A stretch of DNA of 64,000 nt from G965202915 sp965202915 (GCA_965202915.1 OZ241847.1:1054001-1118000); one strand, 5' to 3'; counted from the first letter of the stretch, positions 27,237-35,340 are shown. Numbers and translations: made by a program. The notes: generated from the sequence alone by a model not told the origin.

Positions 27237-28675
27237 CAGTAACTTCCCTGACCAAACTGTGCCCGGCCACAAAACTTATGCCAGCGATCCGGAACCTGCG
27301 GCGTGTCGTCATCGGGATCTTTATATTGCAGCGTGCGCACGGGCTCGTAAGCATAGGTTTGAATCCCTGTTGTGCTGGCTGCTACAGCCAGTGCCAGCGC
27401 CCAGAATCGGTCGGCGTGGCCGTCCGTGCCGGATCGTTCAGCCACCAAGCGCGGAGCGCCGGTGGCGGTGACCTCGGCTTTAATACTGTGCAAATCTCTC
27501 CGCAGTTGCTCATCGACGGGCAGGCGCAGGCGTGAATCCTCCATCGCCTCACGCAGCGAGGTGGCAACATCCAGACGTCTCGGTGCGCTCAGTAACACCC
27601 CTTCAACACGGTTGCGGCCGTGTGCTTCCTGCATCTGTTCGACCGGCGACTCACCCATGCCGGTCTGGTCAACGGCGATACGGATGGGGTGGTAACCCGC
27701 TACCATTCCGTTGATGATGCTCGCCTGCTCGGCAAAGGTGATGCCCCGCTTGGCACATAGTTCGCGTACCCACAGCACGTCGCCGATGCACTCCAGCACC
27801 ACCGCCACCCAGAGATCGTTCCGGCGCGCGATATCAACGCCAATATAAGCGGCGCCCTGCTGGTATTTATCCGGCACACCGGCATCGGCATGCTCGGCGG
27901 CGCGAATCCATTGCCACTGCAACCACGCGCCGCCACTTTGCGAAGGGATACAGAACAACTCCTCATCAGCCGCTTCCTGGTTGATGTAAGCGCCGACGAC
28001 CTGCTCGCGCCATTGCTGGGCGGCATCCGGATGCCAGCGACGCCGGGTCACTTCATAAATGCGCTGCACCAGGCCATCCGCAATCGCGTCATCCAGGGTG
28101 ATGCGATATAACCGGTACTGTTTATGTCGCCCTTCTCGGATCTCGGTGACCAGCTTGTTGAACGGATTTGTCTGGCCGTTATGAGTGCTGATAATTCGTA
28201 CCATGCCACCCCATTGCGTGAGGGCGGTGGCGGCCTTCAGCAGTTCTTCCAGATCATCACAAAAAGCGGCCTCGTCCAGCACATAGCGGTCACCGGGCTT
28301 ACCCTTGCTGCGCAACACGCGCGGGTTGGAAGGCAAAGCCTGGATGAACTTGCCGCCGTCGAAAGTAATTCGGAACCGCAGCACCTGCTCGCGCTCGTTG
28401 GTGACAAAAGTTTGCTCAATTTCCGAGCAGGACATATCGAACTTTTTCGCCCAGGCGGCGCAATCCTGAATATAGGTTTGGGTCATATCCTGGTTGAACG
28501 ATTGATAATAGACGTTGCCCGTCCCGCCCGCCGCGTGCAGCACCGACGCGGCCGCGTCCGCCCAGCTCAGTCCAATGCGGCGGCCCTTTTCGCATACAGC
28601 GAACTGTGACGTATCATTAATCCAGCGAGACTGATAGGCGAACAGGGGGGCAAGTTGTTTTTTGAGATCGCTCAT
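27236..28675 (-). CDS. Terminase large subunit (Mu gp28-like)
   Basis: The 479-residue packaging motor has an ATPase domain with a Walker-A-like CEKGRRIGLSWAD (about residues 28-40), Walker B RYVLDEAAF (about 129-137) and coupling motif IISTHNG. The RNase H-like nuclease domain begins AYIGVDIARRNDLWVAVV (about 275) and includes IAVDQTGMGESPVE. It cuts and packages phage DNA together with adjacent host DNA in transposable phages. It starts within the end of the small-subunit gene (4-base overlap). Confidence 0.92.
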   Translation of the reverse strand: MSDLKKQLAPLFAYQSRWINDTSQFAVCEKGRRIGLSWADAAASVLHAAGGTGNVYYQSFNQDMTQTYIQDCAAWAKKFDMSCSEIEQTFVTNEREQVLRFRITFDGGKFIQALPSNPRVLRSKGKPGDRYVLDEAAFCDDLEELLKAATALTQWGGMVRIISTHNGQTNPFNKLVTEIREGRHKQYRLYRITLDDAIADGLVQRIYEVTRRRWHPDAAQQWREQVVGAYINQEAADEELFCIPSQSGGAWLQWQWIRAAEHADAGVPDKYQQGAAYIGVDIARRNDLWVAVVLECIGDVLWVRELCAKRGITFAEQASIINGMVAGYHPIRIAVDQTGMGESPVEQMQEAHGRNRVEGVLLSAPRRLDVATSLREAMEDSRLRLPVDEQLRRDLHSIKAEVTATGAPRLVAERSGTDGHADRFWALALAVAASTTGIQTYAYEPVRTLQYKDPDDDTPQVPDRWHKFCGRAQFGQGSY

Positions 28676-29256
28676 CCGGAGGCGACCGATTCCGTCAAAA
28701 CCTCGCGGATAGCGTTAATGACCTCGGGCGTGACCCCTTGCTGTTTACAGACGTCCTCGGCCTTATCCGCCGCTTGCTGGGCATAGGCCGCTTGCAGTTT
28801 GCGCTCGCGCTCCGCACTGATTTCGGCGGCGCGCTCCAGGCGCTGCACCGCCAGGGCCATCGCGCTGATGGCCGACGCGTCCATGGCCGCTTTCGGGTCT
28901 TCCGATTCATCTTTGGCGCGCAGGGTGGCCTCAAACGCCATAGTGCGCAGCATCTCGACGATGTGTTGCCCCACCTCACCCGTCGGCGCCTCGCCGAATT
29001 TTGCAGTCCACACCGCCGCGACTTCGCGCGCTTCGCGGATGCGCTCGCCGGCACGTTCCATCCGGGACGCGTACCGGTTAAGGCCGGCGCTGGAAAGTGG
29101 CGGGATATTCTGTTTCGCCAGCAGCGGGTTGAGATGCCCCAAAATATCACGTTGAGATACTCCCGAGCGCAGAAGTTTATCGAGTACCGATTTAATCTCT
29201 TTGGGCAGTTGCTGTATCCGCCCCATGCGCCCGCGGGTGGTACGCTTGCGCGACAT
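28672..29256 (-). CDS. Terminase small subunit-like protein (DUF3486, Mu gp27-like)
   Basis: A 194-residue helical protein of the DUF3486 family. The N-terminus is basic with RGRMGRIQQLPKEIKSVLD, then a helix-turn-helix-like SQRDILGHLNPLL, and a long coiled region near residues 130-170. The family occupies the small terminase position in Mu-like phages and is thought to select DNA for packaging. It overlaps both neighbours by a few bases or abuts them. Confidence 0.85.
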   Translation of the reverse strand: MSRKRTTRGRMGRIQQLPKEIKSVLDKLLRSGVSQRDILGHLNPLLAKQNIPPLSSAGLNRYASRMERAGERIREAREVAAVWTAKFGEAPTGEVGQHIVEMLRTMAFEATLRAKDESEDPKAAMDASAISAMALAVQRLERAAEISAERERKLQAAYAQQAADKAEDVCKQQGVTPEVINAIREVLTESVASG

Positions 29257-29555
29257 TAACCCGGCTCCGGACTTGCGATTCCTGTCACAGTGTCGCGACC
29301 GTAAGCCACGTCCTCACCGCGCTCGGTAATGGTCGCCGCGCTCACCGTCGCCCCAATCGCGCGTTTAACGATTAAGCCACGCTCGTCCAACCAGATGAGC
29401 TCTTGTCGTACCTGGTCGCCGCTGGGTTGGTGTGGTGTGGCCTCAGCGATCGAAGCCTTTAGAATGCTGACGTTCGTCTCGCATTTTGAGGCGGCGAGTA
29501 ATTGCAGAATCGCCAACCGCAAATCCGCGACATAATAATGAGAGTAATCAGCCAT
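29256..29555 (-). CDS. VpaChn25_0724-type phage protein (Mu gp26-like)
   Basis: A 99-residue winged-helix-like protein matching the small phage family annotated VpaChn25_0724 (Mu gp26 position). Features are an N-terminal helical part with LRLAILQLLAAS, then VRQELIWLDERGLIVKR resembling a recognition helix and wing, and ITERGEDVAYGR near the C-terminus. It may bind DNA; its role is not established. It abuts the terminase small subunit gene. Confidence 0.75.
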   Translation of the reverse strand: MADYSHYYVADLRLAILQLLAASKCETNVSILKASIAEATPHQPSGDQVRQELIWLDERGLIVKRAIGATVSAATITERGEDVAYGRDTVTGIASPEPG

Positions 29556-29868
29556 TATTGTTATCTCCGATCAGGGCGCGTTGGATGATGTTCAGATTTC
29601 GGTTGATTTGATTCATCTGGCCGTCGATGTTGGCCGTGTTTATGGCCACATCATCGATCCGAGAGTGTATCGATTTGATTTCCGAATATTGGTCGGACAG
29701 ATGCTTTATCTGCACCTCACTTTTGGTCACGCGCTCACTCAGCGCGACCAGACAAGCACTGTTTGCCTTACTGCGACCGGTCAGCCAGGCAAACACCATC
29801 GCGCCGATGGCGAGTAATGAGCTGGCAAAGTAGGCGTAGTCACTGAGTAGATTAATGTCCATCATCAC
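29548..29868 (-). CDS. DUF2730 phage protein (Mu gp25-like)
   Basis: A 106-residue protein with one N-terminal membrane helix (about residues 10-28) and a coiled-coil remainder, the form of DUF2730 proteins that sit between lysis genes and terminase in Mu-like phages. It resembles spanin or lysis accessory proteins in topology, but the function is not proven. It overlaps the next gene by 8 bases. Confidence 0.75.
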   Translation of the reverse strand: MMMDINLLSDYAYFASSLLAIGAMVFAWLTGRSKANSACLVALSERVTKSEVQIKHLSDQYSEIKSIHSRIDDVAINTANIDGQMNQINRNLNIIQRALIGDNNNG

Positions 29869-29890
29869 ACCGCATCAAAACCCGTTAGTC

Positions 29891-30301
29891 TTACTGCTTA
29901 ATGGCCCGCAACCCTAACGCCGCCAATGCGGTGATGTACATCAACTGACCATAATTGATATCCATATCGGCTATCGCCCTCATCATCTCCGCCGCGGCCT
30001 GGGAAAGTTCCGGGTGACCAAATGCGGCAAAGATGCTGCCGAGCATCGCGGTGATCAATGGAGCGAAGACAACCAAAGTAACAAACTCATCCTTCCATGA
30101 ACCACCTTGAAGACGCTGCCCGATCAGCTCCCACTCACTTTCATTCAGAGTGACTTTGGTTTCGCCCTCTTGCTTCGACTGCGCCGTCTTCGCCTGAATG
30201 GTCTGAATGGTTTTCTTGCGATCCTCTCTCTTTTCGAAGAAGCCCATTACAGGACCCACTAAACCACGAACCGCCCCGGAAATTAAATTGGCAGGATTCA
30301 T
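29891..30301 (-). CDS. 3TM-type holin-like protein
   Basis: A 136-residue protein that opens with a short amphipathic segment (NLISGAVRGLVGPVMGFF), a charged middle with KREDRKKTIQTI, and two C-terminal hydrophobic helices around residues 73-92 and 112-132. It fits the 3TM holin family of Mu-like prophages. Holins permeabilise the inner membrane at lysis. Its start overlaps the DUF5675 gene by 4 bases. Confidence 0.7.
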   Translation of the reverse strand: MNPANLISGAVRGLVGPVMGFFEKREDRKKTIQTIQAKTAQSKQEGETKVTLNESEWELIGQRLQGGSWKDEFVTLVVFAPLITAMLGSIFAAFGHPELSQAAAEMMRAIADMDINYGQLMYITALAALGLRAIKQ

Positions 30302-30708
30302 ACGTCGCTGATCACTAACAACCAGTCTTCATCGTCGAACACTTCCACCAGGCGCTCACAGGCGGCCCGGCTGCTATTGACAGACGCAGGATGCGCAGTG
30401 TTAAGGCTTAACCCCGGCGCAATGCAGCCGTGCAGTTCCTGGCGGTCGGTCTTGGGATTGATGAAGTAATTTGCCGGGTGTATTTCTATAAATGTGCGTC
30501 CGGGAACGTCCTGGATGGCAAAGTATTGAAAGCGCCCGGTCTTATCCCGCTTGACCGTATAACTACCGGGCGGGATACAGGACTTACCTCTCTCATTGGC
30601 CGCCCAGGGCGGTTCAACCGTGAAAAGCTCCTCACCTCCGGGCAGGATTAATTTACCCAGAGTGCCTTCGGCAAGATGTGCGTATCGCTCAAGATTTGCT
30701 TTTTTCAT
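30298..30708 (-). CDS. DUF5675 family protein (probable lysis gene)
   Basis: A 136-residue DUF5675 protein recognisable by FTVEPPWAANERGKSCIPPGSY (about residues 28-49), then FIEIHPANYF and LHGCIAPG. The fold resembles L,D-transpeptidase-like YkuD domains, with the HGCIA cysteine in the expected place, so it may act on peptidoglycan during lysis (inference). Start chosen at 30708 (MKKANLERYA), removing 18 unrelated residues. It lies beside the holin gene. Confidence 0.75.
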   Translation of the reverse strand: MKKANLERYAHLAEGTLGKLILPGGEELFTVEPPWAANERGKSCIPPGSYTVKRDKTGRFQYFAIQDVPGRTFIEIHPANYFINPKTDRQELHGCIAPGLSLNTAHPASVNSSRAACERLVEVFDDEDWLLVISDV

Positions 30709-30949
30709 TCGGCAACACCCGCCAGGACTCCGCGATAGCCTCAGCGTCGGCCCGGGTTTCAAACACTACCATCAAGAAATCGCCGACCACCGCGTTATCC
30801 ACGATGAGCGGCAATTTCGAGAAGTAAGCCTGGTCTTGATCTCTTACGTCAACCAGAACTAACCAATCACCCTCGCCATTTGTAGCGGTGATGATAAACC
30901 CTTGTTCGTCGCGAAGCGCGCGAACGGTGATGTCTTTGTACTCGTTCAT
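30689..30949 (-). CDS. Small phage protein of unknown function
   Basis: An 86-residue acidic protein (MNEYKDITVRALRDEQGF) with alternating strands and a C-terminal helix. No family recognised. It is the first gene after the leftward late promoter element at 30987-31028 and overlaps the DUF5675 gene by about 20 bases, so it is likely the leading gene of the lysis/packaging operon. Confidence 0.65.
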   Translation of the reverse strand: MNEYKDITVRALRDEQGFIITATNGEGDWLVLVDVRDQDQAYFSKLPLIVDNAVVGDFLMVVFETRADAEAIAESWRVLPNEKSKS

Positions 30950-30986
30950 GTCAGACCCTCAGAGTGGTGGTTTGCATGCACCAAAG

Positions 30987-31028
30987 CTAGCACTTCATGG
31001 CGGACATTTATAACTTGAACTATGTCAT
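30987..31028 (-). promoter_or_regulatory. Leftward late promoter element (copy 1)
   Basis: On the minus strand this 42-base element agrees at 39 positions with 42850-42891 on the plus strand. It contains TGACATAGTTCA, a TTATAAATGTC box and GTGCTAG, with GACAT/ATGTC forming a dyad, and is preceded by an A-run in both copies. It lies 37 bases ahead of the first gene of the leftward late operon. By position it should be the Mor-dependent promoter; binding is inferred. Confidence 0.75.
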
Positions 31029-31396
31029 TTTTTTTCAAATATATTTATCAAGCGCTTAATCCGACGTTTATTCTTTTTTAGCTGGGATTCACTTATGGGC
31101 TTTCGCGGTAAGGCTTTTCTGATCGGCCTATCCGGCATAGCCGCCAGCACATGGACCGGTGCCGGAAACCGATCGATTTGATAGGCGAGGCACCGGAAAG
31201 CACCATTGATTCTCTCCTCGTCCAATTCTTGATTCCAGTTGATAGACTTATCCCAAAATGCCTCAACCCAAACCTGGGCGGTAACCGTAATCGTCTCGGC
31301 CGCCGGCGTGCCCGGCAGCGCCAGCACGATTATTCGTTGCAGTCCGGACGCCACCGCATTGGATAACCACTTAGGCGGTGGGGTATCCCTCATCAC
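31025..31396 (-). CDS. Phage hypothetical protein, basic C-terminus
   Basis: A 123-residue protein with no recognised family. The N-terminal half has a hydrophobic IIVLALPG segment; the last 30 residues are very basic (KKNKRRIKRLINIF). It is the last gene of the early/middle leftward run, and its 3' end overlaps the late promoter element. It overlaps the preceding gene by 4 bases. Confidence 0.6.
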   Translation of the reverse strand: MMRDTPPPKWLSNAVASGLQRIIVLALPGTPAAETITVTAQVWVEAFWDKSINWNQELDEERINGAFRCLAYQIDRFPAPVHVLAAMPDRPIRKALPRKPISESQLKKNKRRIKRLINIFEKK

Positions 31397-31824
31397 TGTT
31401 TCATTTTCTCCAACCGAACCAGGGCCTGGCCGGTTTTGCTCGTCGGCGCGATGGGTTTTCCTTCGGAGGGCGTTATGATAGGTCGGGACGCGACACTCTC
31501 CAGCACCCGCTTCAAATAATTATGATTCCTAAGCGGTGGACCGGATGGCTTCGATCTAATTGCCTCTACCGTTTCGGCCAGCGCGATATTGAGCCTCGCA
31601 TAATCACCTGAGAGTGCCATCACTTCCTTTGCCAGCCGCAAGGCCCTATCGTTAGCCAGGTCACGCTTCGCAGACCGGAACAACGACAGATAACTGACTA
31701 ACGCGGCACCGATTTCAATATCGATACGGCTTAGCAAAGCCAATAAATCCCGCCCAGCTTCATCCTGTGCCAGAGAATCCAGGCTAATGCGATGGTGGCA
31801 TATGGGACAGCGATTAAGTTGCAT
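31393..31824 (-). CDS. Phage hypothetical protein with N-terminal CxxC
   Basis: A 143-residue helical protein starting MQLNRCPICHHRISLD. The CPICHHR cluster suggests a small zinc site, but only one CxxC is visible. The remainder is helical with RSAKRDLANDRALRLAKEV. Proteins of this layout occur beside Mor in Mu-like phages. Function unknown. It overlaps the Mor gene by 11 bases. Confidence 0.6.
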   Translation of the reverse strand: MQLNRCPICHHRISLDSLAQDEAGRDLLALLSRIDIEIGAALVSYLSLFRSAKRDLANDRALRLAKEVMALSGDYARLNIALAETVEAIRSKPSGPPLRNHNYLKRVLESVASRPIITPSEGKPIAPTSKTGQALVRLEKMKQ

Positions 31825-32113
31825 ATTTCGGATGTAAAATCCGACGTATCTGGCGCTCGGACAGACGGTATTTTTTAGCCAGGAATTGGTAATTTCGGCC
31901 GTTGAACTCTTTGATAATATTCTGATTTCGCAAGTCTATAGCGACGGGCCCAGCTGGGATGTAGATCGGATAAGGCTGGTGAATGGCCTCACATATCGCC
32001 AGCACGATCTGCGTCGCCTGGAAAAGGTCATCGCCGGCATTCGCTGTATATCGCCGGCTGGCCATAACCGTCAACGTCGCATCAATCATTTGCTCGACAA
32101 TTTTATGGCGCAT
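31814..32113 (-). CDS. mor: Mor family transcription activator
   Basis: A 99-residue Mor/C family activator. The beta-strand dimer region with PYPIYIPAG is near residue 50, and the helix-turn-helix is EFNGRNYQFLAKKYRLSERQIRRIL at the C-terminus (about 69-93). In Mu, Mor activates the middle promoter and the related protein C the late promoters by binding an imperfect dyad upstream of a weak -10. Only one such activator gene is visible here. It is slightly shorter than Mu Mor (about 129). The two matching promoter elements at 30987 and 42850 are its likely targets. Confidence 0.85.
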   Translation of the reverse strand: MRHKIVEQMIDATLTVMASRRYTANAGDDLFQATQIVLAICEAIHQPYPIYIPAGPVAIDLRNQNIIKEFNGRNYQFLAKKYRLSERQIRRILHPKYAT

Positions 32114-32678
32114 GAGATTTTATGCCTTTCAGACCTTCGATGATTTTTGAGGCATCCGTCGCCGTGCGCGGGCGGCACAGTCCAAAGGATTTGTTAAGCC
32201 AGCTTAGGTAGCCGCCATCCGTGTGCCAGGTGATTTCTCCAACCAGATCATTGATCAACCTTAACTGATCGGGCGTGGCCAGCCTGATCACATTATCCGG
32301 AACAGGCGCCGGCGCCGCCCGACGTTTATTCTGTTTGCGCTTCGGCGTGGACGGTACCGGAGCTAATGGCCGCCCCAGGGTTTTCAGCAGGATGCTCGCC
32401 TGGCGGCGGTTGAGTTGGGTACAGCTGCTAACATTATCCGGAACAGGCGCCGGCGCCGCCCGACGTTTATTCTGTTTGCGCTTCGGCGTGGACGGTACCG
32501 GAGCTAATGGCCGCCCCAGGCTTGTCAGCAGGATGCTCGCCTGGCGGCGGTTGAGTTGGGTACAGCTGCTTACATTAAACAACAACCGCAACTTCGCTCG
32601 ATATGTGTCGTCATCGATGCCTTGACGAGCCAGTGCGACGTGGATCGACTTGATTTGTGCTTTAGTTATCGCTGCCAT
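32103..32678 (-). CDS. gemA: GemA-like regulatory protein (DUF1018, Mu gp16), with internal duplication
   Basis: A 191-residue DUF1018 protein. The N-terminus AAITKAQIKSIHVALARQGIDDDTYRAKL and the C-terminal LRLINDLVGEITWH and SKIIEGLKGI parts are typical of GemA. The middle contains a 47-residue segment (SSCTQLNRRQASILL ... KRKQNKRRAAPAPVPD) present twice in tandem, with only two or three changes, so it is longer than expected. GemA modulates host gene expression and DNA supercoiling in Mu. It lies immediately upstream of mor, as in Mu. Confidence 0.82.
   Translation of the reverse strand: MAAITKAQIKSIHVALARQGIDDDTYRAKLRLLFNVSSCTQLNRRQASILLTSLGRPLAPVPSTPKRKQNKRRAAPAPVPDNVSSCTQLNRRQASILLKTLGRPLAPVPSTPKRKQNKRRAAPAPVPDNVIRLATPDQLRLINDLVGEITWHTDGGYLSWLNKSFGLCRPRTATDASKIIEGLKGIKSHAP
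32290..32571. repeat. 141-bp tandem duplication inside gemA
   Basis: Two adjacent 141-base copies (32290-32430 and 32431-32571) are almost identical, differing mainly around the TTTTCAGC/TTGTCAGC segment. The unit keeps the reading frame, adding 47 residues. Confidence 0.85.
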
Positions 32679-32881
32679 CAGGCGTCCAGCTCATCAACGT
32701 TGTGCCGCTTATATTGGCACTGAGCAACCGCCTGAGCGTCCGCCGGCAAGCGGATATTATTGGCCAGGGCGTAGCAGGACGCCTCATCCGAAATCGGTAC
32801 AGTCACCGTGATCGAGTGGCACTCCTCGGACGGGCAAAACGTGATCATATAGACGAGCACCCATTCAATCATCTTGTTCAC
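32678..32881 (-). CDS. Small membrane or exported phage protein
   Basis: A 67-residue protein with a hydrophobic N-terminus (MIEWVLVYMITFC) and four cysteines, followed by a beta-rich part and a helical ending. It could be exported through a short signal sequence. No family recognised. It overlaps the zinc-finger gene by 4 bases and abuts gemA. Confidence 0.5.
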   Translation of the reverse strand: MNKMIEWVLVYMITFCPSEECHSITVTVPISDEASCYALANNIRLPADAQAVAQCQYKRHNVDELDA

Positions 32882-33267
32882 TCACCGTTATTCAACTCCT
32901 GCTGCGCGTGAAAGAGCAGAGCTACCTTCGCAACATCCCAATCATTGATATAATGCTGCCCATTCCCGTAACGTATCTCGAATGTGAAGCATTCGGTGTC
33001 AATGCGTACAATTTGAGCGTATGATCTCCAATTCTCATGTTCGACATAATGGAGTTCTCTCCTCCATGCATCGCCCTGCGGATCACGAACGATATGATCA
33101 TTTGACAAAGACGCATCAGGGTGTTCTGTGCGGCAAAGATCAACGCATTCATTGCAGATATATACTGAGGGCCCCACAAATAATTTTTTAACGGCGGCCT
33201 GGCTCTTGCCACAAAACGAGCAGTAAAGAATACTTTCAGCGCCGCTTTTATCTTGTGCAATGTTCAT
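32878..33267 (-). CDS. Free-standing ClpX-type zinc-binding domain protein
   Basis: A 129-residue protein whose first 48 residues match the N-terminal zinc-binding domain of ClpX: cysteines 16, 19, 38 and 41 in CSFCGKSQAAVKKL and GPSVYICNECVDLC. The ClpX AAA+ motor is absent; residues 60-129 form an unrelated beta-rich tail. In ClpX this domain dimerises and binds adaptors and some substrates, including phage proteins. ClpX also remodels the MuA transpososome and degrades Mu repressor, so a phage-encoded copy could compete for or redirect ClpXP (inference). It lies in the early leftward operon with 4-base overlaps on both sides. Confidence 0.8.
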   Translation of the reverse strand: MNIAQDKSGAESILYCSFCGKSQAAVKKLFVGPSVYICNECVDLCRTEHPDASLSNDHIVRDPQGDAWRRELHYVEHENWRSYAQIVRIDTECFTFEIRYGNGQHYINDWDVAKVALLFHAQQELNNGE

Positions 33268-33920
33268 GTTATACGTTTATCTATCGCGACCAACAGCTTC
33301 GCCTGGGCGATCCGCGCCTTGCCGATTTCCACCCCGTTACTGCCCGGTATCCGGCCGTTCAGGGCAAGCAGTTCCCGGCGAGACAACAGCGCCAGATTTT
33401 CCAAGGCGCAGTTAAGCCTGTTGCCGTCCACGTGCACCACTGCATAGCCTTTTGGAATCGGACCGTTGGCCTGTTCCCACACCAGACACGATTTTCTTTG
33501 CCACACTCCCCGATATCCGGAATAAGGATTGATCGCGTCTATTTTGATCTCCGGGTAGCCGCATGAATTAATGCGCTCGCTGCCCATCGACTTTATGTTT
33601 AACGGCTCTTTTCCGGGTTTAAATTGAGTCGCTACCATTTTTGGGTAGCTTTTCTTTAGCCAGCATTTTTTGCCCTTATTCCAGGGTCGACGGCCGGACT
33701 TAAAACGAGAGGATTCCTGTCGCCGCCTGCCGACCGCGCCCGCATAAATTTGATTACTAACACAATAATTTTTAGCCTGAGCCAGGCTCAGCGTCAGACC
33801 GAACTTCGAGTTAAGCAGATTTATCGATTCGCGCAGGGTGTGTTTCCGGTACGCCCGTACCAAAAATCGGTGCTGCTCTTCCGTCAGCAGGCGGTTACGC
33901 CAGCGTTGTCCAGTTGGCAT
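33264..33920 (-). CDS. HNH endonuclease-like protein
   Basis: A 218-residue basic protein with a C-terminal HNH motif (GYAVVHVDGNRLNCALENLALLS, about residues 165-187) and an N-terminal helix-turn-helix-like region (EEQHRFLVRAYRKHTLRESINLLNSKFG). The middle is rich in Lys/Arg (RRRQESSRFKSGRRPW). Start chosen at 33920 (MPTGQRWRN); a longer frame overlaps the upstream gene. Homing-type or DNA-processing nuclease; target unknown. Confidence 0.7.
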   Translation of the reverse strand: MPTGQRWRNRLLTEEQHRFLVRAYRKHTLRESINLLNSKFGLTLSLAQAKNYCVSNQIYAGAVGRRRQESSRFKSGRRPWNKGKKCWLKKSYPKMVATQFKPGKEPLNIKSMGSERINSCGYPEIKIDAINPYSGYRGVWQRKSCLVWEQANGPIPKGYAVVHVDGNRLNCALENLALLSRRELLALNGRIPGSNGVEIGKARIAQAKLLVAIDKRIT

Positions 33921-33924
33921 CGTG

Positions 33925-34164
33925 TCAGCCGTCTTTTTTTTGTTCCAGCATCTCCGGCATCTTTCCCTGGGGCTTCCATTCCATCTTGAATTCCTCGGCC
34001 TTGAGTGCCAGCGCCGCATTGGAGATAATATTACTCGCGGTGTCGGTCATAGCTTTGGCACGCGCTATCTCTTCATGCAAGGCCTCACCCTTTAAGTCTT
34101 CGTCGTTCAACCGCTCCATTTCCGAGAATAAGAAGTTATTTAAATCTGTAAGCCGATTTTTCAT
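33925..34164 (-). CDS. Small early phage protein of unknown function
   Basis: A 79-residue helical protein (MKNRLTDLNNFLFSEMERLNDEDL, EEIARAKAMTDTASNII, ALALKAEEF). This layout recurs in the early region of BcepMu-like transposable phages next to the MuB gene, without a known function. Well-placed GGAGGACC ribosome-binding site just upstream. Confidence 0.65.
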   Translation of the reverse strand: MKNRLTDLNNFLFSEMERLNDEDLKGEALHEEIARAKAMTDTASNIISNAALALKAEEFKMEWKPQGKMPEMLEQKKDG

Positions 34165-34183
34165 TTATGGGTCCTCCTAAGGT

Positions 34184-35017
34184 TTATGCCGCGACCGACG
34201 TTTTAGGTTGCAACGCCTGCTCGACGGCTCCGTGATCGATTTTTGGTGAGCTTTTTTTCGATCCCGATGATGACTTCATCACGTCGCGCACGTGACCGCT
34301 TTTAATCGTGTCCGCACCCTCGGCCACCGTATTGGCGATGCAGTCATCGACCAGCGCGATCAGGTCCAGCCAGTTCCGCGCGTCGGGATGCTTCGCCATC
34401 AGCTTCACGGCATTAGCCTCGGCGCGCTTGCCCAGCGCCTCGGCAATCGCCGTGGCCGCCTCTTCGACCGCCAGGCCGGCGAGCCAAAGCTGATCCGACC
34501 GCAGGCCAACTTCCGGAATCGCCGCCGTCTTGTCCTGTTGCCCAATCAGCACGATGCCAAGCAGTGGCGATCTGCCCAGCCACTTCAATTCGCGCAGCCG
34601 CTTGAGCGCCCGCAGGGTCTGATGATGCAGAACGTGTGCATCATCAATAACCAGCACCACCGGGCCGCGTTGCGCGGCGGTGCCGAGGATGCGGCGCACC
34701 TGGTGACTGCGTGCCTCACCGGATCGGCGCGGCGATTCATCGCTCAGATCACGCACCAGCGCGCTCTCTATATCCCCCATATGCAGCTTGTTGCGCGTAA
34801 GCCGCAGCGGTTCGACGAGTTGCACGTCGTCACCCAAAGCGGCGCGCACGGCGACGGTTTTGCCGCTTCCTCGCCGGCCTATGATGGAGACCATCGCTGA
34901 GTTGTTCACCGCCGCCGTAACCATCAGCGCAACCCGCATGGAATCAGCGGTTTGGATATTGACCTCGCGCCAGGGGTCAGCGGCGAGTTTTAGATAATGT
35001 CGATTGATAATTTTCAT
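34184..35017 (-). CDS. B: MuB-like AAA ATPase, transposition target selection
   Basis: A 277-residue AAA+ ATPase with Walker A GRRGSGKT (about residues 47-54), Walker B VVLVIDDAH (about 119-127) and sensor region IVLIGQQD. MuB binds DNA as an ATP-dependent filament, chooses target sites and activates MuA. The start ATG overlaps the stop of the preceding HNH gene (TGATG) and has a strong AGGAGG. The product is shorter than Mu B (312). Confidence 0.88.
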   Translation of the reverse strand: MKIINRHYLKLAADPWREVNIQTADSMRVALMVTAAVNNSAMVSIIGRRGSGKTVAVRAALGDDVQLVEPLRLTRNKLHMGDIESALVRDLSDESPRRSGEARSHQVRRILGTAAQRGPVVLVIDDAHVLHHQTLRALKRLRELKWLGRSPLLGIVLIGQQDKTAAIPEVGLRSDQLWLAGLAVEEAATAIAEALGKRAEANAVKLMAKHPDARNWLDLIALVDDCIANTVAEGADTIKSGHVRDVMKSSSGSKKSSPKIDHGAVEQALQPKTSVAA

Positions 35018-35340
35018 CAATAATCCTCCTGTAGAAAAGAAAGTTGACCGCTCTCTGCTAACAATCGCAGACGGCGACCTTCTCGCCGCGACTTTGCATC
35101 GTGGCGGTTATGGCAGCGTTGACAAAGGGCCGCCAAATTCAAAAGACCGGCACTCTCCGGCCGCCGGTCATAAATATGAGCCGCAGTTAGCACTACTTTA
35201 CTGTTGGTGATCGGGTGTGGCGCACCATTGGCGGCACCGCACCATTCGCATCGATTCCGTGCTCTCACGTGACGCACAAAGCGACTGCGCAGATGCCAAT
35301 CTTTGGGATATCGGGCTCGGTTTTCAGGTCTGATGGGCAT
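35017..35340 (-). CDS. Small HNH endonuclease-like protein between transposase and MuB
   Basis: A 107-residue protein with two CxxC pairs and an HNH-like core: CEWCGAANG, TAAHIYDRRPES, LAALCQRCHNRHDAKSR. The layout is that of a complete small HNH nuclease with structural zinc. It starts 17 bases inside the 3' end of the transposase gene and its stop overlaps the MuB start, so all three are translationally linked. Confidence 0.8.
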   Translation of the reverse strand: MPIRPENRARYPKDWHLRSRFVRHVRARNRCEWCGAANGAPHPITNSKVVLTAAHIYDRRPESAGLLNLAALCQRCHNRHDAKSRREGRRLRLLAESGQLSFLQEDY

